Of a stretch of DNA of 64,000 bases, positions 8,115-18,023 are shown piece by piece. Position 1 is the first letter of the stretch. Each line of letters begins with the position of its first letter. Made by a program: the position numbers and the translations under genes. Origin of the DNA: Blastococcus sp. MG754426 (lineage in GTDB: Bacteria; Actinomycetota; Actinomycetes; Mycobacteriales; Geodermatophilaceae); assembly GCF_021699055.1 (NCBI RefSeq), contig NZ_SSXC01000002.1, positions 1 through 64,000 of the forward strand, written 5' to 3'. Below the pieces are notes generated by a model. It saw only the letters and a program-made list of their open reading frames with translations, did not search any database and was not told where the DNA came from.

Positions 8115-8834
8115 GTGGACCGCCGACCCGTGCGCCGGCTCAGGCCCGACCCGGCCGCACCGCCGCACCCGGTGGACGCGTGGCCGGCGACCGTGCCGGC
8201 CATCGCGCAGGTCCTCTGCGAGGGGCTGGAGCTCGGGCCGGGCGCGACGGTGCTCGTCGGCGAGAACGGCTCGGGCAAGTCGACGGTCCTGGAGGTGCTG
8301 GCCGCGGCGCTGGGGCTCAACTCCGAGGGCGGGTCGGCCGCCGCCCGGCACCGCACCCGGAGCAGCGAGCCGGGCGGTCTCGACCTCGTCGTGGAGCGCA
8401 GCCCCGGGGCTCCCCGCTGGGCGTACTTCCTGCGGGACGAGACGCTGCACGGCCTCTACAGCTACCTGGAGGAGAACCGGAACCCCCAGCGCGCCGAGAC
8501 GGCGTTCCACGAGCTCTCCCACGGGGAGGCGTTCCTGTCCCTCTTCGGCGACCGGGCCCGCGGTCCGGGCCTGTACGTGCTCGACGAGCCCGACGCCGCC
8601 CTCTCCTTCACCGGCGTGCTCTCCCTCGTCGCCCGGCTCGGCGATCTGGTCGCGCGGGGCGCGCAGGTCGTCGTCGCCACCCACTCCCCCGTGCTGGCCG
8701 CCCTGCCGGGTGCCCGGCTGCTCGAGGTCGGCCCGTGGGGCCTGCGGGAGACCACCTGGGAGGAGCTCGAGCTGACGGCCCACTGGCAGCAGTTCCTGAC
8801 CGATCCGGGCTCCTTCCTGCGCCACCTGGGGTGA
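8115..8834 (+). CDS. Lone AAA/ABC-type ATPase (AAA_21-like)
   Basis: This soluble ABC-like ATPase of about 239 residues resembles the single-domain ATPases found beside repair or stress genes. Seen: Walker A VGENGSGKST, an ABC-like signature region ELSHGEAFLSLF (SHGE in place of SGGE), Walker B GLYVLDEPDAALSF and the switch histidine in VVATHSPVLAALPGARLLEV. The long coiled-coil or Rad50-type insertion is absent. GTG 8115 is preferred to GTG 8070 because CAGGAT lies six bases before it, matching the leaderless pattern of neighbours. The gene stands alone between the carboxyltransferase gene and a membrane-protein gene, so its role is unknown. Confidence 0.75.
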   Translation: MDRRPVRRLRPDPAAPPHPVDAWPATVPAIAQVLCEGLELGPGATVLVGENGSGKSTVLEVLAAALGLNSEGGSAAARHRTRSSEPGGLDLVVERSPGAPRWAYFLRDETLHGLYSYLEENRNPQRAETAFHELSHGEAFLSLFGDRARGPGLYVLDEPDAALSFTGVLSLVARLGDLVARGAQVVVATHSPVLAALPGARLLEVGPWGLRETTWEELELTAHWQQFLTDPGSFLRHLG

Positions 8835-8871
8835 ACACCCCCACGGCGGGCGGCAGTGGGACCATGGACCG

Positions 8872-9321
8872 GTGGACAGCGACGCGGAGCGGACGCCGGA
8901 CCCCGTGGTGCGCCCGGCCCCGCACCGGTGGTTCTGGTACGCGCTCGGTGGCGGGCTGCCCGCGCGGCACCGCGGCTGGGTGCTGCACGACACGACGACC
9001 GGCACCTGGTGGGCCCGTCACCTCCTCCGGACGATGGTCCAGCTCTCGATCCCCATCGCGCTGGTCGTGGCCTTCCTGCCCGCCTCGTGGGAGCTGCGGC
9101 TGGCGGTCGCGGGCGGCGGCATCTTCCTGGCGCTCATCTACTCCCTGGCCTACATGCCCGAGACCACCGAGAACCGGGTGGTGAAGGCCGGTTACCCCGC
9201 CGGCACCGCGACCGCCGCCCGGGAGCGCGCCGGCCTGGCCGGCCAGCAGGCCGAGAGCGAGCGCAAGCGCGTCGCCGCCGCCCGCCGGGCCGCCCGTTAC
9301 CGGGAGCGCCAGGGCCGCTGA
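8872..9321 (+). CDS. DUF5313-type small membrane protein
   Basis: The 149-residue protein has an N-terminal segment RWFWYALGGGLPARHRGWVLHDTT, two membrane helices (residues about 56-74 and 80-96) and a positively charged Ala/Arg/Glu-rich cytoplasmic tail. The layout and the LP-RYREWVLHD-like motif match actinobacterial DUF5313 proteins, which have no established function; the family name is from memory. The start GTG 8872 is preceded by GACCAT and six bases, consistent with a leaderless transcript. It lies 37 bases downstream of the ATPase gene and may be co-transcribed. Confidence 0.65.
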   Translation: MDSDAERTPDPVVRPAPHRWFWYALGGGLPARHRGWVLHDTTTGTWWARHLLRTMVQLSIPIALVVAFLPASWELRLAVAGGGIFLALIYSLAYMPETTENRVVKAGYPAGTATAARERAGLAGQQAESERKRVAAARRAARYRERQGR

Positions 9322-9353
9322 CGCCGGGGCGGCGGGGTGGCAGCATCCTGCCC

Positions 9354-9803
9354 GTGACCAGCGGAGCCGCCGCCGACCCGCACCTGCGCGACCTCGCGCG
9401 GCTGCGCCGCGTCAAGGACCGGATCGACCGCGAGTACGCCCGGCCGCTGGACGTCGCAGCACTCGCCCGGGGCGCCCACCTGTCGGCCGGGCACCTGAGC
9501 CGGGAGTTCAGGCGCGCCTACGGCGAGTCCCCCTACGCCTACCTGATGACGCGGCGCATCGAGCGCGCGATGGCGCTGCTGCGGCGCGGCGACCTGACGG
9601 TCACCGAGGTCTGCTTCGCGGTGGGCTGCTCGTCGCTGGGCACCTTCAGCACCCGCTTCACCGAGCTGGTCGGGGTGCCGCCGAGCACCTACCGGCGGGA
9701 GGCCGCGGCGGCCACGGTGGGCATCCCCCCGTGCACCGCCAAGCAGGTCACCAGACCGGTCAGGAATCGAGAAGCGCCGGCACCGGCGCCGTCCCTAGCG
9801 TGA
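9354..9803 (+). CDS. AraC-family transcription regulator (DNA-binding domain only)
   Basis: The 149-residue protein is essentially a two-helix-turn-helix AraC domain (residues about 15-120): PLDVAALARGAHLSAGHLSREFRRAYGESPYAYLMTRRIERAMALL, followed by VTEVCFAVGCSSLGTFSTRFTELVGVPPSTYRR. There is no separate effector domain; the tail (residues 121-149) is basic and Pro/Ala-rich. GTG 9354 has CAGCAT seven bases upstream. The VOC gene starts 5 bases after the stop and the UvrA-like gene follows. This triplet recurs in actinobacteria (family knowledge), so the regulator probably controls the operon. Confidence 0.88.
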   Translation: MTSGAAADPHLRDLARLRRVKDRIDREYARPLDVAALARGAHLSAGHLSREFRRAYGESPYAYLMTRRIERAMALLRRGDLTVTEVCFAVGCSSLGTFSTRFTELVGVPPSTYRREAAAATVGIPPCTAKQVTRPVRNREAPAPAPSLA

Positions 9804-9808
9804 CCGGC

Positions 9809-10219
9809 ATGGACCTCACCATCCACCACACCTTCCTCCCGCACGACGACCCCGAGGCCTCGCTGGCCTTCTACCGCGACGCCCTCGGCTTCGAGCTGCG
9901 CAACGACGTCGGCTACGAGGGCATGCGCTGGCTCACCGTCGGCCCGGCCGACGGTTCGGCGACCTCGATCGTGCTGCACCCGCCGGCCGCCGACCCCGGG
10001 ATCACCGAGGACGAGAAGCGCACCATCGCCGAGATGATGGCCAAGGGCACCTACGCCTCCGTCGTCCTCGCCACCAAGGACGTCGACGCCGCCTTCGACC
10101 GCATCCAGGCCACCGGCGCGGAGGTGATGCAGGAGCCGACCGACCAGCCCTACGGGGTGCGCGACTGCGCGTTCCGCGATCCCGCGGGCAACACCGTCCG
10201 CATCCAGGAGCTGCGCTGA
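9809..10219 (+). CDS. VOC (glyoxalase/bleomycin-resistance fold) protein
   Basis: This 136-residue vicinal-oxygen-chelate protein is made of two beta-alpha-beta-beta-beta units. Seen: HHTFLPHDDPEASLAFYRDALGFELRNDV, MRWLTVGPADG, SVVLATKDVDAAFDRIQATGAEVMQEP and the C-terminal DCAFRDPAGNTVRIQEL, whose Glu is the usual metal ligand. Such proteins bind or modify drugs or catalyse dioxygenase or isomerase steps. Its place between an AraC regulator (5-base gap) and a UvrA-like ATPase suggests a resistance unit, where it may sequester or alter a toxic compound. Confidence 0.85.
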   Translation: MDLTIHHTFLPHDDPEASLAFYRDALGFELRNDVGYEGMRWLTVGPADGSATSIVLHPPAADPGITEDEKRTIAEMMAKGTYASVVLATKDVDAAFDRIQATGAEVMQEPTDQPYGVRDCAFRDPAGNTVRIQELR

Positions 10220-10313
10220 GATCCGGCCGCCCGGACGGTCATCCCTGTCGGACACCCCTGGTAGACACCGGGCCCTCGCCACACGGGCGGGGGCCCGGAC
10301 GGACGGAGAGACG

Positions 10314-12689
<2,376 letters not shown>

Positions 12690-12707
12690 GCAGCCGGGGT
12701 CCGGCGC

Positions 12708-12719
12708 TATCATCGCCGG
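12708..12719 (+). promoter_or_regulatory. Leaderless promoter of arsR-CDF operon
   Basis: TATCAT at 12708-12713 followed by six bases and the GTG at 12720 is a near-consensus -10 box at leaderless distance. There is no Shine-Dalgarno sequence. The box sits only 19 bases after the UvrA-like stop codon, so this operon probably has its own start, and an ArsR dimer would be expected to bind here. Confidence 0.55.
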
Positions 12720-13100
12720 GTGACGATGATCGCGCGGGCCGCCCGCCCCGCCGACGTACCGGTCGACGAAGCGGCGGCGCTGTCGGCCGCCGCCTGCCTG
12801 TTCCGCAGTCTCGGGGACCCCAGCCGGCTGGCGATCGTCCGCCACCTCGCCCTCGGCGAGCACAAGGTGGTGGAGCTGACCCGCCACCTCGGGCTCGCCC
12901 AGTCCACCGTCTCGGCGCACCTGGCGTGCCTCCGGGACTGCGGCCTGGTCACCTCCCGTCCGCGGGGACGTGCGTCGCTGTGGTCGCTGGCGGCGACCCC
13001 GGAGGTGCTCGGGCTGCTCGCCGCCGCCGAGCAGCTGCTCGCCGCCACCGGCGATGCGGTGACGCTGTGCCCGGCCTACGGCGAGGAGCCGGCCCGGTGA
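12720..13100 (+). CDS. ArsR/SmtB-family metal-responsive repressor
   Basis: The 126-residue winged-helix protein contains AACLFRSLGDPSRLAIVRHLALGEHKVVELTRHLGLAQSTVSAHLACLRDCGLVTSRPRGRASLWSL, the typical ArsR HTH and wing. Cysteines occur at the N-side of helix 1 (AACLF), in the recognition region (HLACLRDCG) and near the C-terminus (LCPAYGEE), plausible thiol ligands as in CmtR/CadC-type sensors. The TGA overlaps the GTG of the first cation transporter (GTGA 13097-13100). It probably represses this operon until Cd, Pb or Zn binds; the metal is not identifiable. Confidence 0.88.
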   Translation: MTMIARAARPADVPVDEAAALSAAACLFRSLGDPSRLAIVRHLALGEHKVVELTRHLGLAQSTVSAHLACLRDCGLVTSRPRGRASLWSLAATPEVLGLLAAAEQLLAATGDAVTLCPAYGEEPAR

Positions 13101-13810
13101 GCGCCGCGACCACCACTCCCCCGGCCGCCGAGGAGCGCGCGCGCCTCGGCCGCCGCGCGCAGCTGCTCACGGGCACCGCCGTCGCCTACAACGTCGTCGA
13201 GGCGGTCATCGCCATCGCCGCCGGGCTGGCCGCCGGGTCGGTCGCGCTGATCGGCTTCGGGCTGGACTCCGTCGTCGAGGTGTCCAGCGGGCTGATCATC
13301 CTGTGGCAGTTCCGGCACCACCTCCCGGAGTCGCGGGAGCGGCAGGCGCTGCGGCTGATGGCCGTCTCCTTCTTCGCCCTGGCCGCCTACGTGACGTTCG
13401 AGTCGGTGCGCGCGCTGGCCACCGGCGGCGACCCGGACGCCTCGCCCGTGGGCATCGCGCTCGCCGCGGTCTCCCTGGTCGTCATGCCGTTCCTCTCCTG
13501 GGCCCAGCGCCGCACCGGCCGGGCGCTCGGCTCCGGCGCCGTCGTCGCGGACTCCACCCAGACGCTGCTCTGCACCTACCTGAGCGCCGCCGTCCTCGCC
13601 GGGCTGGTGCTCAACGCGTGGCTGGGCTGGAGCTGGGCCGACCCGGTCGCGGGCCTGGTCATCGCCGCCGTCGCGCTGCGCGAGGCGGTCGAGGCGTGGC
13701 GCGGCGAGGGCTGCTGCGCGCCCGGCCGCCCGGCTCCGGGCGCCGGGGTGGACACCTGCTGCGCGACCTCGGGCGACAGCTGCGGTGCGTCCGCGCGGAC
13801 ATCGCGGTGA
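13097..13810 (+). CDS. Cation transporter, small CDF-type with Cys-rich tail
   Basis: This 237-residue membrane protein of the cation-diffusion-facilitator superfamily has five or six hydrophobic helices and lacks the usual cytoplasmic C-terminal ferredoxin-like domain. Candidate metal-site acids lie in GFGLDSVVEVSSG (second helix) and VADSTQTLLCTYLSA (fifth helix). The tail carries CC, CC and C clusters (last 35 residues), a likely soft-metal binding patch. GTG 13097 overlaps the arsR stop, and its own stop overlaps the next transporter (GTGA 13807-13810), so the three are translationally coupled. Export of Cd, Pb or Zn is inferred from the ArsR partner. Confidence 0.82.
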   Translation: MSAATTTPPAAEERARLGRRAQLLTGTAVAYNVVEAVIAIAAGLAAGSVALIGFGLDSVVEVSSGLIILWQFRHHLPESRERQALRLMAVSFFALAAYVTFESVRALATGGDPDASPVGIALAAVSLVVMPFLSWAQRRTGRALGSGAVVADSTQTLLCTYLSAAVLAGLVLNAWLGWSWADPVAGLVIAAVALREAVEAWRGEGCCAPGRPAPGAGVDTCCATSGDSCGASARTSR

Positions 13811-14730
13811 GCGGCGCGCACGACCACGGGCACGCCGCCGCGGCCGGGAACCGGCGGCGCCTGGCGGTGGTGCTCGCCCTGACCGCGAGCGTGCTCGTCG
13901 TCCAGCTGGTCGGCGCGCTCCTCTCGGGTTCGCTGGCGCTGCTCGCCGACTCCGCGCACGCCGCGACCGACGCCGCCGGGCTGGTCATCGCGCTGGTCGC
14001 GGCCACCCTCGCCGCGCGGCCTGCCACGTCCCGGCGCACGTGGGGCTACCGGCGCGCGGAGGTGCTGGGCGCGACGCTCCAGGCCGCCGTGCTGCTGGCC
14101 GTCGGCGGCTACATCGCGGTGGAGGCGTTCGCCCGGCTGGCCGACCCGCCGCCCGTCGCCGCCACCACCGTGCTGGTGTTCGGCGGCATCGGGCTGGCCG
14201 CCAACCTCGCGGGCATCGCGGTGCTCACCCGCGGCGGGCACGGCGGCAACGTGAACATGCGGGCCGCGCTGCTCGAGGTGGTCAACGACGCGCTCGGCTC
14301 GGTCGCGGTGCTGGTGGCGGCGGCCGTCGTCGCGCTGACCGGGTGGCTGCAGGCCGACGCCGTCGCCTCGCTGGTGATCGTCGCGCTGATCGTGCCGCGC
14401 ACGATCAAGCTGCTCCGCGAGACGGTGTCGGTGCTGCTGGAGAGCACCCCGCCGGGGCTGGACCTCGACGCCGTGCGCAGCCACCTGCTGTCGCTGCCGC
14501 ACGTGATCGGGGTGCACGACCTGCACGCCTCCCAGATCACCAGCGGGCTGCCGGTCCTCTCGGCGCACGTCGTCGTCGAGGACGGCTGCTTCCACGACGG
14601 GCACGCCCCGCAGGTCCTCGACCAGCTCCAAGCCTGCCTCGCCGAGCACTTCCCGCTGAGCATCGAGCACTCCACCTTCCAGCTCGAGACCGCCGCGCAC
14701 GCCCACCACGAGCCCGCCGCCCACCGCTGA
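13807..14730 (+). CDS. CzcD-like cation diffusion facilitator
   Basis: The 307-residue CDF protein has six membrane helices and a C-terminal cytoplasmic domain (about 205-290). The helix-2 site reads ADSAHAATDAAG (HxxxD). The helix-5 site reads LLEVVNDALGSV, with Glu in place of the first His of the classic Zn site, which may alter metal preference. His-rich ends (HDHGHA near the N-terminus, HAHHEPAAH at the C-terminus) suggest a metal-loading function. The start GTG 13807 overlaps the upstream stop. With ArsR and the smaller transporter it forms a metal efflux operon. Confidence 0.87.
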   Translation: MSGAHDHGHAAAAGNRRRLAVVLALTASVLVVQLVGALLSGSLALLADSAHAATDAAGLVIALVAATLAARPATSRRTWGYRRAEVLGATLQAAVLLAVGGYIAVEAFARLADPPPVAATTVLVFGGIGLAANLAGIAVLTRGGHGGNVNMRAALLEVVNDALGSVAVLVAAAVVALTGWLQADAVASLVIVALIVPRTIKLLRETVSVLLESTPPGLDLDAVRSHLLSLPHVIGVHDLHASQITSGLPVLSAHVVVEDGCFHDGHAPQVLDQLQACLAEHFPLSIEHSTFQLETAAHAHHEPAAHR

Positions 14731-14775
14731 CCGCCCCGCTATCGTCGGCCGACGCCGTCGCGAGCGAGGAGCACC

Positions 14776-16032
14776 GTGAGCACAGGTCCCGCCCTGGTCC
14801 GGCGGCTGGGCACCACGGACGCGGTGGTCATCGGGCTCGGCTCGATGGTCGGCGCCGGGGTGTTCGCCGCCTTCTCCCCCGCCGCGCAGGCCGCCGGCGC
14901 CGGCCTGCTGATCGGGCTGGCGCTGGCGGCGGTGGTCGCCTACTGCAACGCCACGGCGTCGGCGCAGCTGGCCGCGCAGTACCCCACCTCGGGCGGCACC
15001 TACGTCTACGGCCGCGAGCGGCTCGGCCCGTGGTGGGGGTTCCTCGCCGGATGGGGCTTCGTCGTCGGCAAGACCGCGAGCTGCGCGGCGATGGCGCTCA
15101 CCTTCGCCGCGTACGCGGCGCCGGCCGGCTGGGAGCGGCCGGTCGCCGTGGCCGCGGTGCTGGGCCTGACGGCGGTCAACTACCGCGGCATCACCCGCAC
15201 CGCGGGGCTGACCCGCGTCATCGTCAGCGTCGTCCTGCTCGCGCTGGCGGTCGCGGTCACCGCGAGCCTGCTCGGCGGCGGGGCGACGACGGACGGGCTG
15301 AGCGGGTGGACGCTCGGCGAGGGCGGGGTGCACGGCGTCCTGCAGTCGGCCGGCCTGCTGTTCTTCGCCTTCGCGGGTTTCGCGCGGATCGCGACGATGG
15401 GCGAGGAGGTGCGCGACCCGGCGCGGACCATCCCGCGGGCCATCCCGCTGGCGCTGGGCATCGCCGTCGCCGTCTACGCGGTGGTCGCCGTGGCGGTGCT
15501 GGTGGCCCTCGGTCCGGACGGCGTCGCCGCCACCGCGGCGCCCCTGGCCGCGGCGGTGGACGGCGGCGGGTGGACGTGGGCGGAGCCGGTCGTGCGGATC
15601 GGCGCCGCCGCTGCCTCGCTGGGTGCGCTGCTGGCGCTGGTCGCCGGCATCGGCCGCACCGGCCTGGCGATGGCCCGGCAGGGCGACCTCCCCCGCTTCC
15701 TGGCGGCGGTGCACCCGCGGTCCTCCGTGCCGCACCACGCCGAGCTCGCCCTGGCCGCGGTCGTCTGCCTCCTGGTGCTCACCGTCGACCTGCGCGGCGC
15801 GATCGGCTTCTCCTCCTTCGGCGTCCTGCTGTACTACTCCGTCGCCAACGCGGCCGCCTTCACCCAGGACCGCCCGCACCGCCGCTTCCCCCGGCCGTTG
15901 CAGGTGCTCGGCGTGGTCGGCTGCCTGGTGCTGGTCGTGTCGCTGCCCGTGGAGGCGGTGGTCGGCGGCGCGATCGTGGTCGCCGTGGGCGCCGCCTACC
16001 GGCTGACCCGGCTCCGGCTCGCCACCCGGTAG
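14776..16032 (+). CDS. APC-superfamily amino acid permease
   Basis: The 418-residue integral membrane protein has about 12 hydrophobic segments. The first helix has the APC substrate-binding break VVIGLGSMVGAGVFAAFSPAAQAAG, and helix 6 has GLLFFAFAGFARIATMGEEVRDPARTIPRAI, the usual gate motif. It probably imports an amino acid or amine; which one is unknown. The GTG start has GAGGAG 6 bases upstream, a clear Shine-Dalgarno sequence. It is 45 bases after the CDF operon and could be read from the same transcript, but nothing shows a metal link. Confidence 0.88.
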   Translation: MSTGPALVRRLGTTDAVVIGLGSMVGAGVFAAFSPAAQAAGAGLLIGLALAAVVAYCNATASAQLAAQYPTSGGTYVYGRERLGPWWGFLAGWGFVVGKTASCAAMALTFAAYAAPAGWERPVAVAAVLGLTAVNYRGITRTAGLTRVIVSVVLLALAVAVTASLLGGGATTDGLSGWTLGEGGVHGVLQSAGLLFFAFAGFARIATMGEEVRDPARTIPRAIPLALGIAVAVYAVVAVAVLVALGPDGVAATAAPLAAAVDGGGWTWAEPVVRIGAAAASLGALLALVAGIGRTGLAMARQGDLPRFLAAVHPRSSVPHHAELALAAVVCLLVLTVDLRGAIGFSSFGVLLYYSVANAAAFTQDRPHRRFPRPLQVLGVVGCLVLVVSLPVEAVVGGAIVVAVGAAYRLTRLRLATR

Positions 16033-16143
16033 GCGCGGCGGCACGCGGCCGGGGTGCGCCTGCCCGTCCCGCGGGGAGGCGGGCGCCGCGTGCGCGGTAC
16101 AGGATGGGTCCGGGCAGCAGGAGCATCCGGGGAGGCGGGCAGC

Positions 16144-16647
16144 ATGGCAGCGGACCCCGGCCGGACCCGCACGGACGCGGCCCGCCCGGACCGTCGCCGG
16201 TCGCTGCTCGTGGCAGCGGTCATCGGGATCGGCCTGATGGCCGCCGTCGACGAGATCGTCTTCCACCAGGTGCTCGCCTGGCACCACTTCTACGACCGGT
16301 CGACCAGCAGCGTGGCCCTGATGTCCGACGGGCTGCTGCACGCCGCCGAGCTCGTCCTGCTGGTCGCCGGCTTCTTCCTCTTCGCCGACCTGCGACGACG
16401 GCACGCGCTCGCGCCGCGCTCCGCCTGGGCCGGGCTGTTCCTGGGGCTCGGCGGCTTCCAGCTGTTCGACGGCCTGGTCGACCACAAGGTGCTGCGCGTG
16501 CACCAGGTCCGCTACGGCGTCGACCTGCTGCCCTACGACCTGGCCTGGAACGCCGCCGGCGGCGTGCTGCTCCTGGTCGGCGTCGTGCTGGCCGTCCGCA
16601 GCCGGCACGAGGGGCGCACCGCGGGAGCTGCCGGCCGGGCCGGCTGA
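16144..16647 (+). CDS. DUF2243 membrane protein
   Basis: The 167-residue protein has four hydrophobic helices and the DUF2243 hallmark residues: IGLMAAVDEIVFHQVLAWHHFYD and LGGFQLFDGLVDHKVLRVHQVRY, with conserved His/Asp/Glu in or near the membrane. The function is not established; DUF2243 genes commonly sit beside CtaG-like oxidase assembly genes, and here that gene starts two bases after the stop. ATG 16144 is chosen because GGGGAGG lies 9 bases upstream. The membrane His residues could bind metal or haem (inference). Confidence 0.82.
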   Translation: MAADPGRTRTDAARPDRRRSLLVAAVIGIGLMAAVDEIVFHQVLAWHHFYDRSTSSVALMSDGLLHAAELVLLVAGFFLFADLRRRHALAPRSAWAGLFLGLGGFQLFDGLVDHKVLRVHQVRYGVDLLPYDLAWNAAGGVLLLVGVVLAVRSRHEGRTAGAAGRAG

Positions 16648-16648
16648 C

Positions 16649-17494
16649 GTGCCGCACGAGCACGCCCCGGCGGCCGGCGTCGCCACCGGCCACTGGATCG
16701 CCACGATCCTCCTGGCGGGCGCGGCGGTCGCGGTCTACCTGGCCGCGACCGGCCGCGCGCAGCGTCGGCTGCAGCGGCCGTGGCCGTCGGCGCGGACCGC
16801 CGGCTGGACGGCGGGCGTCGGCCTCGTCGCCGCCGCGGTCTCCCCGCCCGTGGCGGCCTTCGCGCACCGGGACCCGACCGGGCACATGGCGCAGCACCTG
16901 CTGCTGGGCATGTTCGCGCCGCTCGGGCTCGTCCTGGCGGCGCCGGTCACGCTGCTGCTGGGTGCGTCCTCGACACCGGTGCGCCGGCGCATCGGCACGG
17001 TCCTCGGCAGCCGGTACCTGCACGTGCTCGGCCACCCGTTCACCGCGGCGGCGCTCGCCACCGGCACCCTCTACCTGCTGTACCTCACGCCCCTCTACGC
17101 CGCGACGACGGGCAGCGCGCTGCTGCACGCCCTGGTGAACGTCCACTTCGTGCTCGCCGGCAGCCTCTTCGTCTGGGCGATCGCGGGCCCCGACCCGGCT
17201 CCGGGGCGGCCGGGCATGGGAACGCGGCTGGTCGCCCTGCTCGCGTCCACCGCCGCGCACAGCTACCTCGCCAAGCTCCTCTACGCCCACGCCGCGCTGT
17301 TCCCGCCCGGGGCGGCGCACGCCGTGTCGCGGGACGAGCTGGCCGCCCGGTGGATGTACCACGGAGGGGACGTCGCCGAGCTGCTGCTGGCCATCGCCCT
17401 CTTCACCGCCTGGTACCGCGGCCGCGTGCCGGCCAGGGCCGCGGACCGCACGACCGTGGGCGCGGTCGCCCCCGCCGGCGCGACGCGGACGTGA
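16649..17494 (+). CDS. CtaG-type cytochrome c oxidase assembly protein
   Basis: The 281-residue protein has about seven membrane helices. Conserved residues of the caa3_CtaG family are present: AFAHRDPTGHMAQHLLLGMFAPLGLVLAAPVT, LHALVNVHFVLAGSLFVWAI and DPAPGRP, then AARWMYHGGDVAELLLAIALF near the C-terminus. The family is linked to copper delivery or assembly of terminal oxidases. It starts two bases after the DUF2243 stop, so the pair is one operon. The histidines spread through the helices could bind copper. Confidence 0.85.
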   Translation: MPHEHAPAAGVATGHWIATILLAGAAVAVYLAATGRAQRRLQRPWPSARTAGWTAGVGLVAAAVSPPVAAFAHRDPTGHMAQHLLLGMFAPLGLVLAAPVTLLLGASSTPVRRRIGTVLGSRYLHVLGHPFTAAALATGTLYLLYLTPLYAATTGSALLHALVNVHFVLAGSLFVWAIAGPDPAPGRPGMGTRLVALLASTAAHSYLAKLLYAHAALFPPGAAHAVSRDELAARWMYHGGDVAELLLAIALFTAWYRGRVPARAADRTTVGAVAPAGATRT

Positions 17495-17539
17495 TGCTCG
17501 CCGGCAGACGTGGACGACGGGTCACCGCATGGCGCATCA

Positions 17540-17566
17540 TTGGCAGTCTCCGGGTGCGAGTGCCAA
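17540..17566 (+). promoter_or_regulatory. CIRCE-like HrcA operator
   Basis: TTGGCAGTC (17540-17548), nine bases, then GAGTGCCAA (17558-17566) match the CIRCE consensus TTAGCACTC-N9-GAGTGCTAA at 7 of 9 and 8 of 9 positions with the exact N9 spacing. It lies 41 bases before the zinc-ribbon gene. CATCAT (17535-17540) just before it could be the -10 box, putting the operator over the transcription start. CIRCE is the binding site of the heat-shock repressor HrcA, so heat or unfolded-protein control of the downstream gene is likely. Confidence 0.75.
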
Positions 17567-17606
17567 CCCGGACCCCTCACTCCGCTCGACCAGGGAGAGC
17601 CACGCC

Positions 17607-17927
17607 GTGCCCACGTACCAGTACGCCTGCGCCAACGCCGAGGGCAAGCACGAGTTCGAGGTCGTGCAGTCCTTCACCGACGCCCCGGTGACCGAGTGCC
17701 CCGAGTGCGGCGCCGCGGTGCGCAAGGTCTACGGCTCGGTCGGCGTGGTCTTCAAGGGCTCGGGCTTCTACCGCACCGACAGCCGCTCCACCGGCAAGAC
17801 CTCGGAGAAGGCGGGCAGCAACGGCTCGTCGGGCACCTCCTCGACGCCGGCCAAGGAGAGCTCCTCCCCCGCCCCCGCCGCGACCCCGGCGGCGACCTCC
17901 GGCAGCGCGGCCAAGGCCGCCAACTAG
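17607..17927 (+). CDS. FmdB/Ruc-like zinc-ribbon protein
   Basis: The 106-residue protein begins MPTYQYACANAEGKHEFEVVQ, has the second zinc knuckle CPECGAAVRKV, then GVVFKGSGFYRTDSR and a disordered Ser/Pro/Ala/Lys tail. This is the layout of M. tuberculosis Rv0991c (Ruc), described as a redox-regulated chaperone. The expected first CxxC is replaced: only one Cys (position 8) plus a nearby His (15) remain, giving three Cys in all. GTG 17607 has GGGAG about 9 bases upstream. The CIRCE-like operator before it fits an HrcA-controlled chaperone. A SAF gene and mscL follow. Confidence 0.82.
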   Translation: MPTYQYACANAEGKHEFEVVQSFTDAPVTECPECGAAVRKVYGSVGVVFKGSGFYRTDSRSTGKTSEKAGSNGSSGTSSTPAKESSSPAPAATPAATSGSAAKAAN

Positions 17928-18023
17928 CGCGACGGCGGTGGGGCCCTTCCACAGCCCCACCGCGGTTCCACAGCCCGCGCCCGATCGCTCCGCGCGCCGG
18001 CCGCGCCGGGCAGGGTCGGAGGC

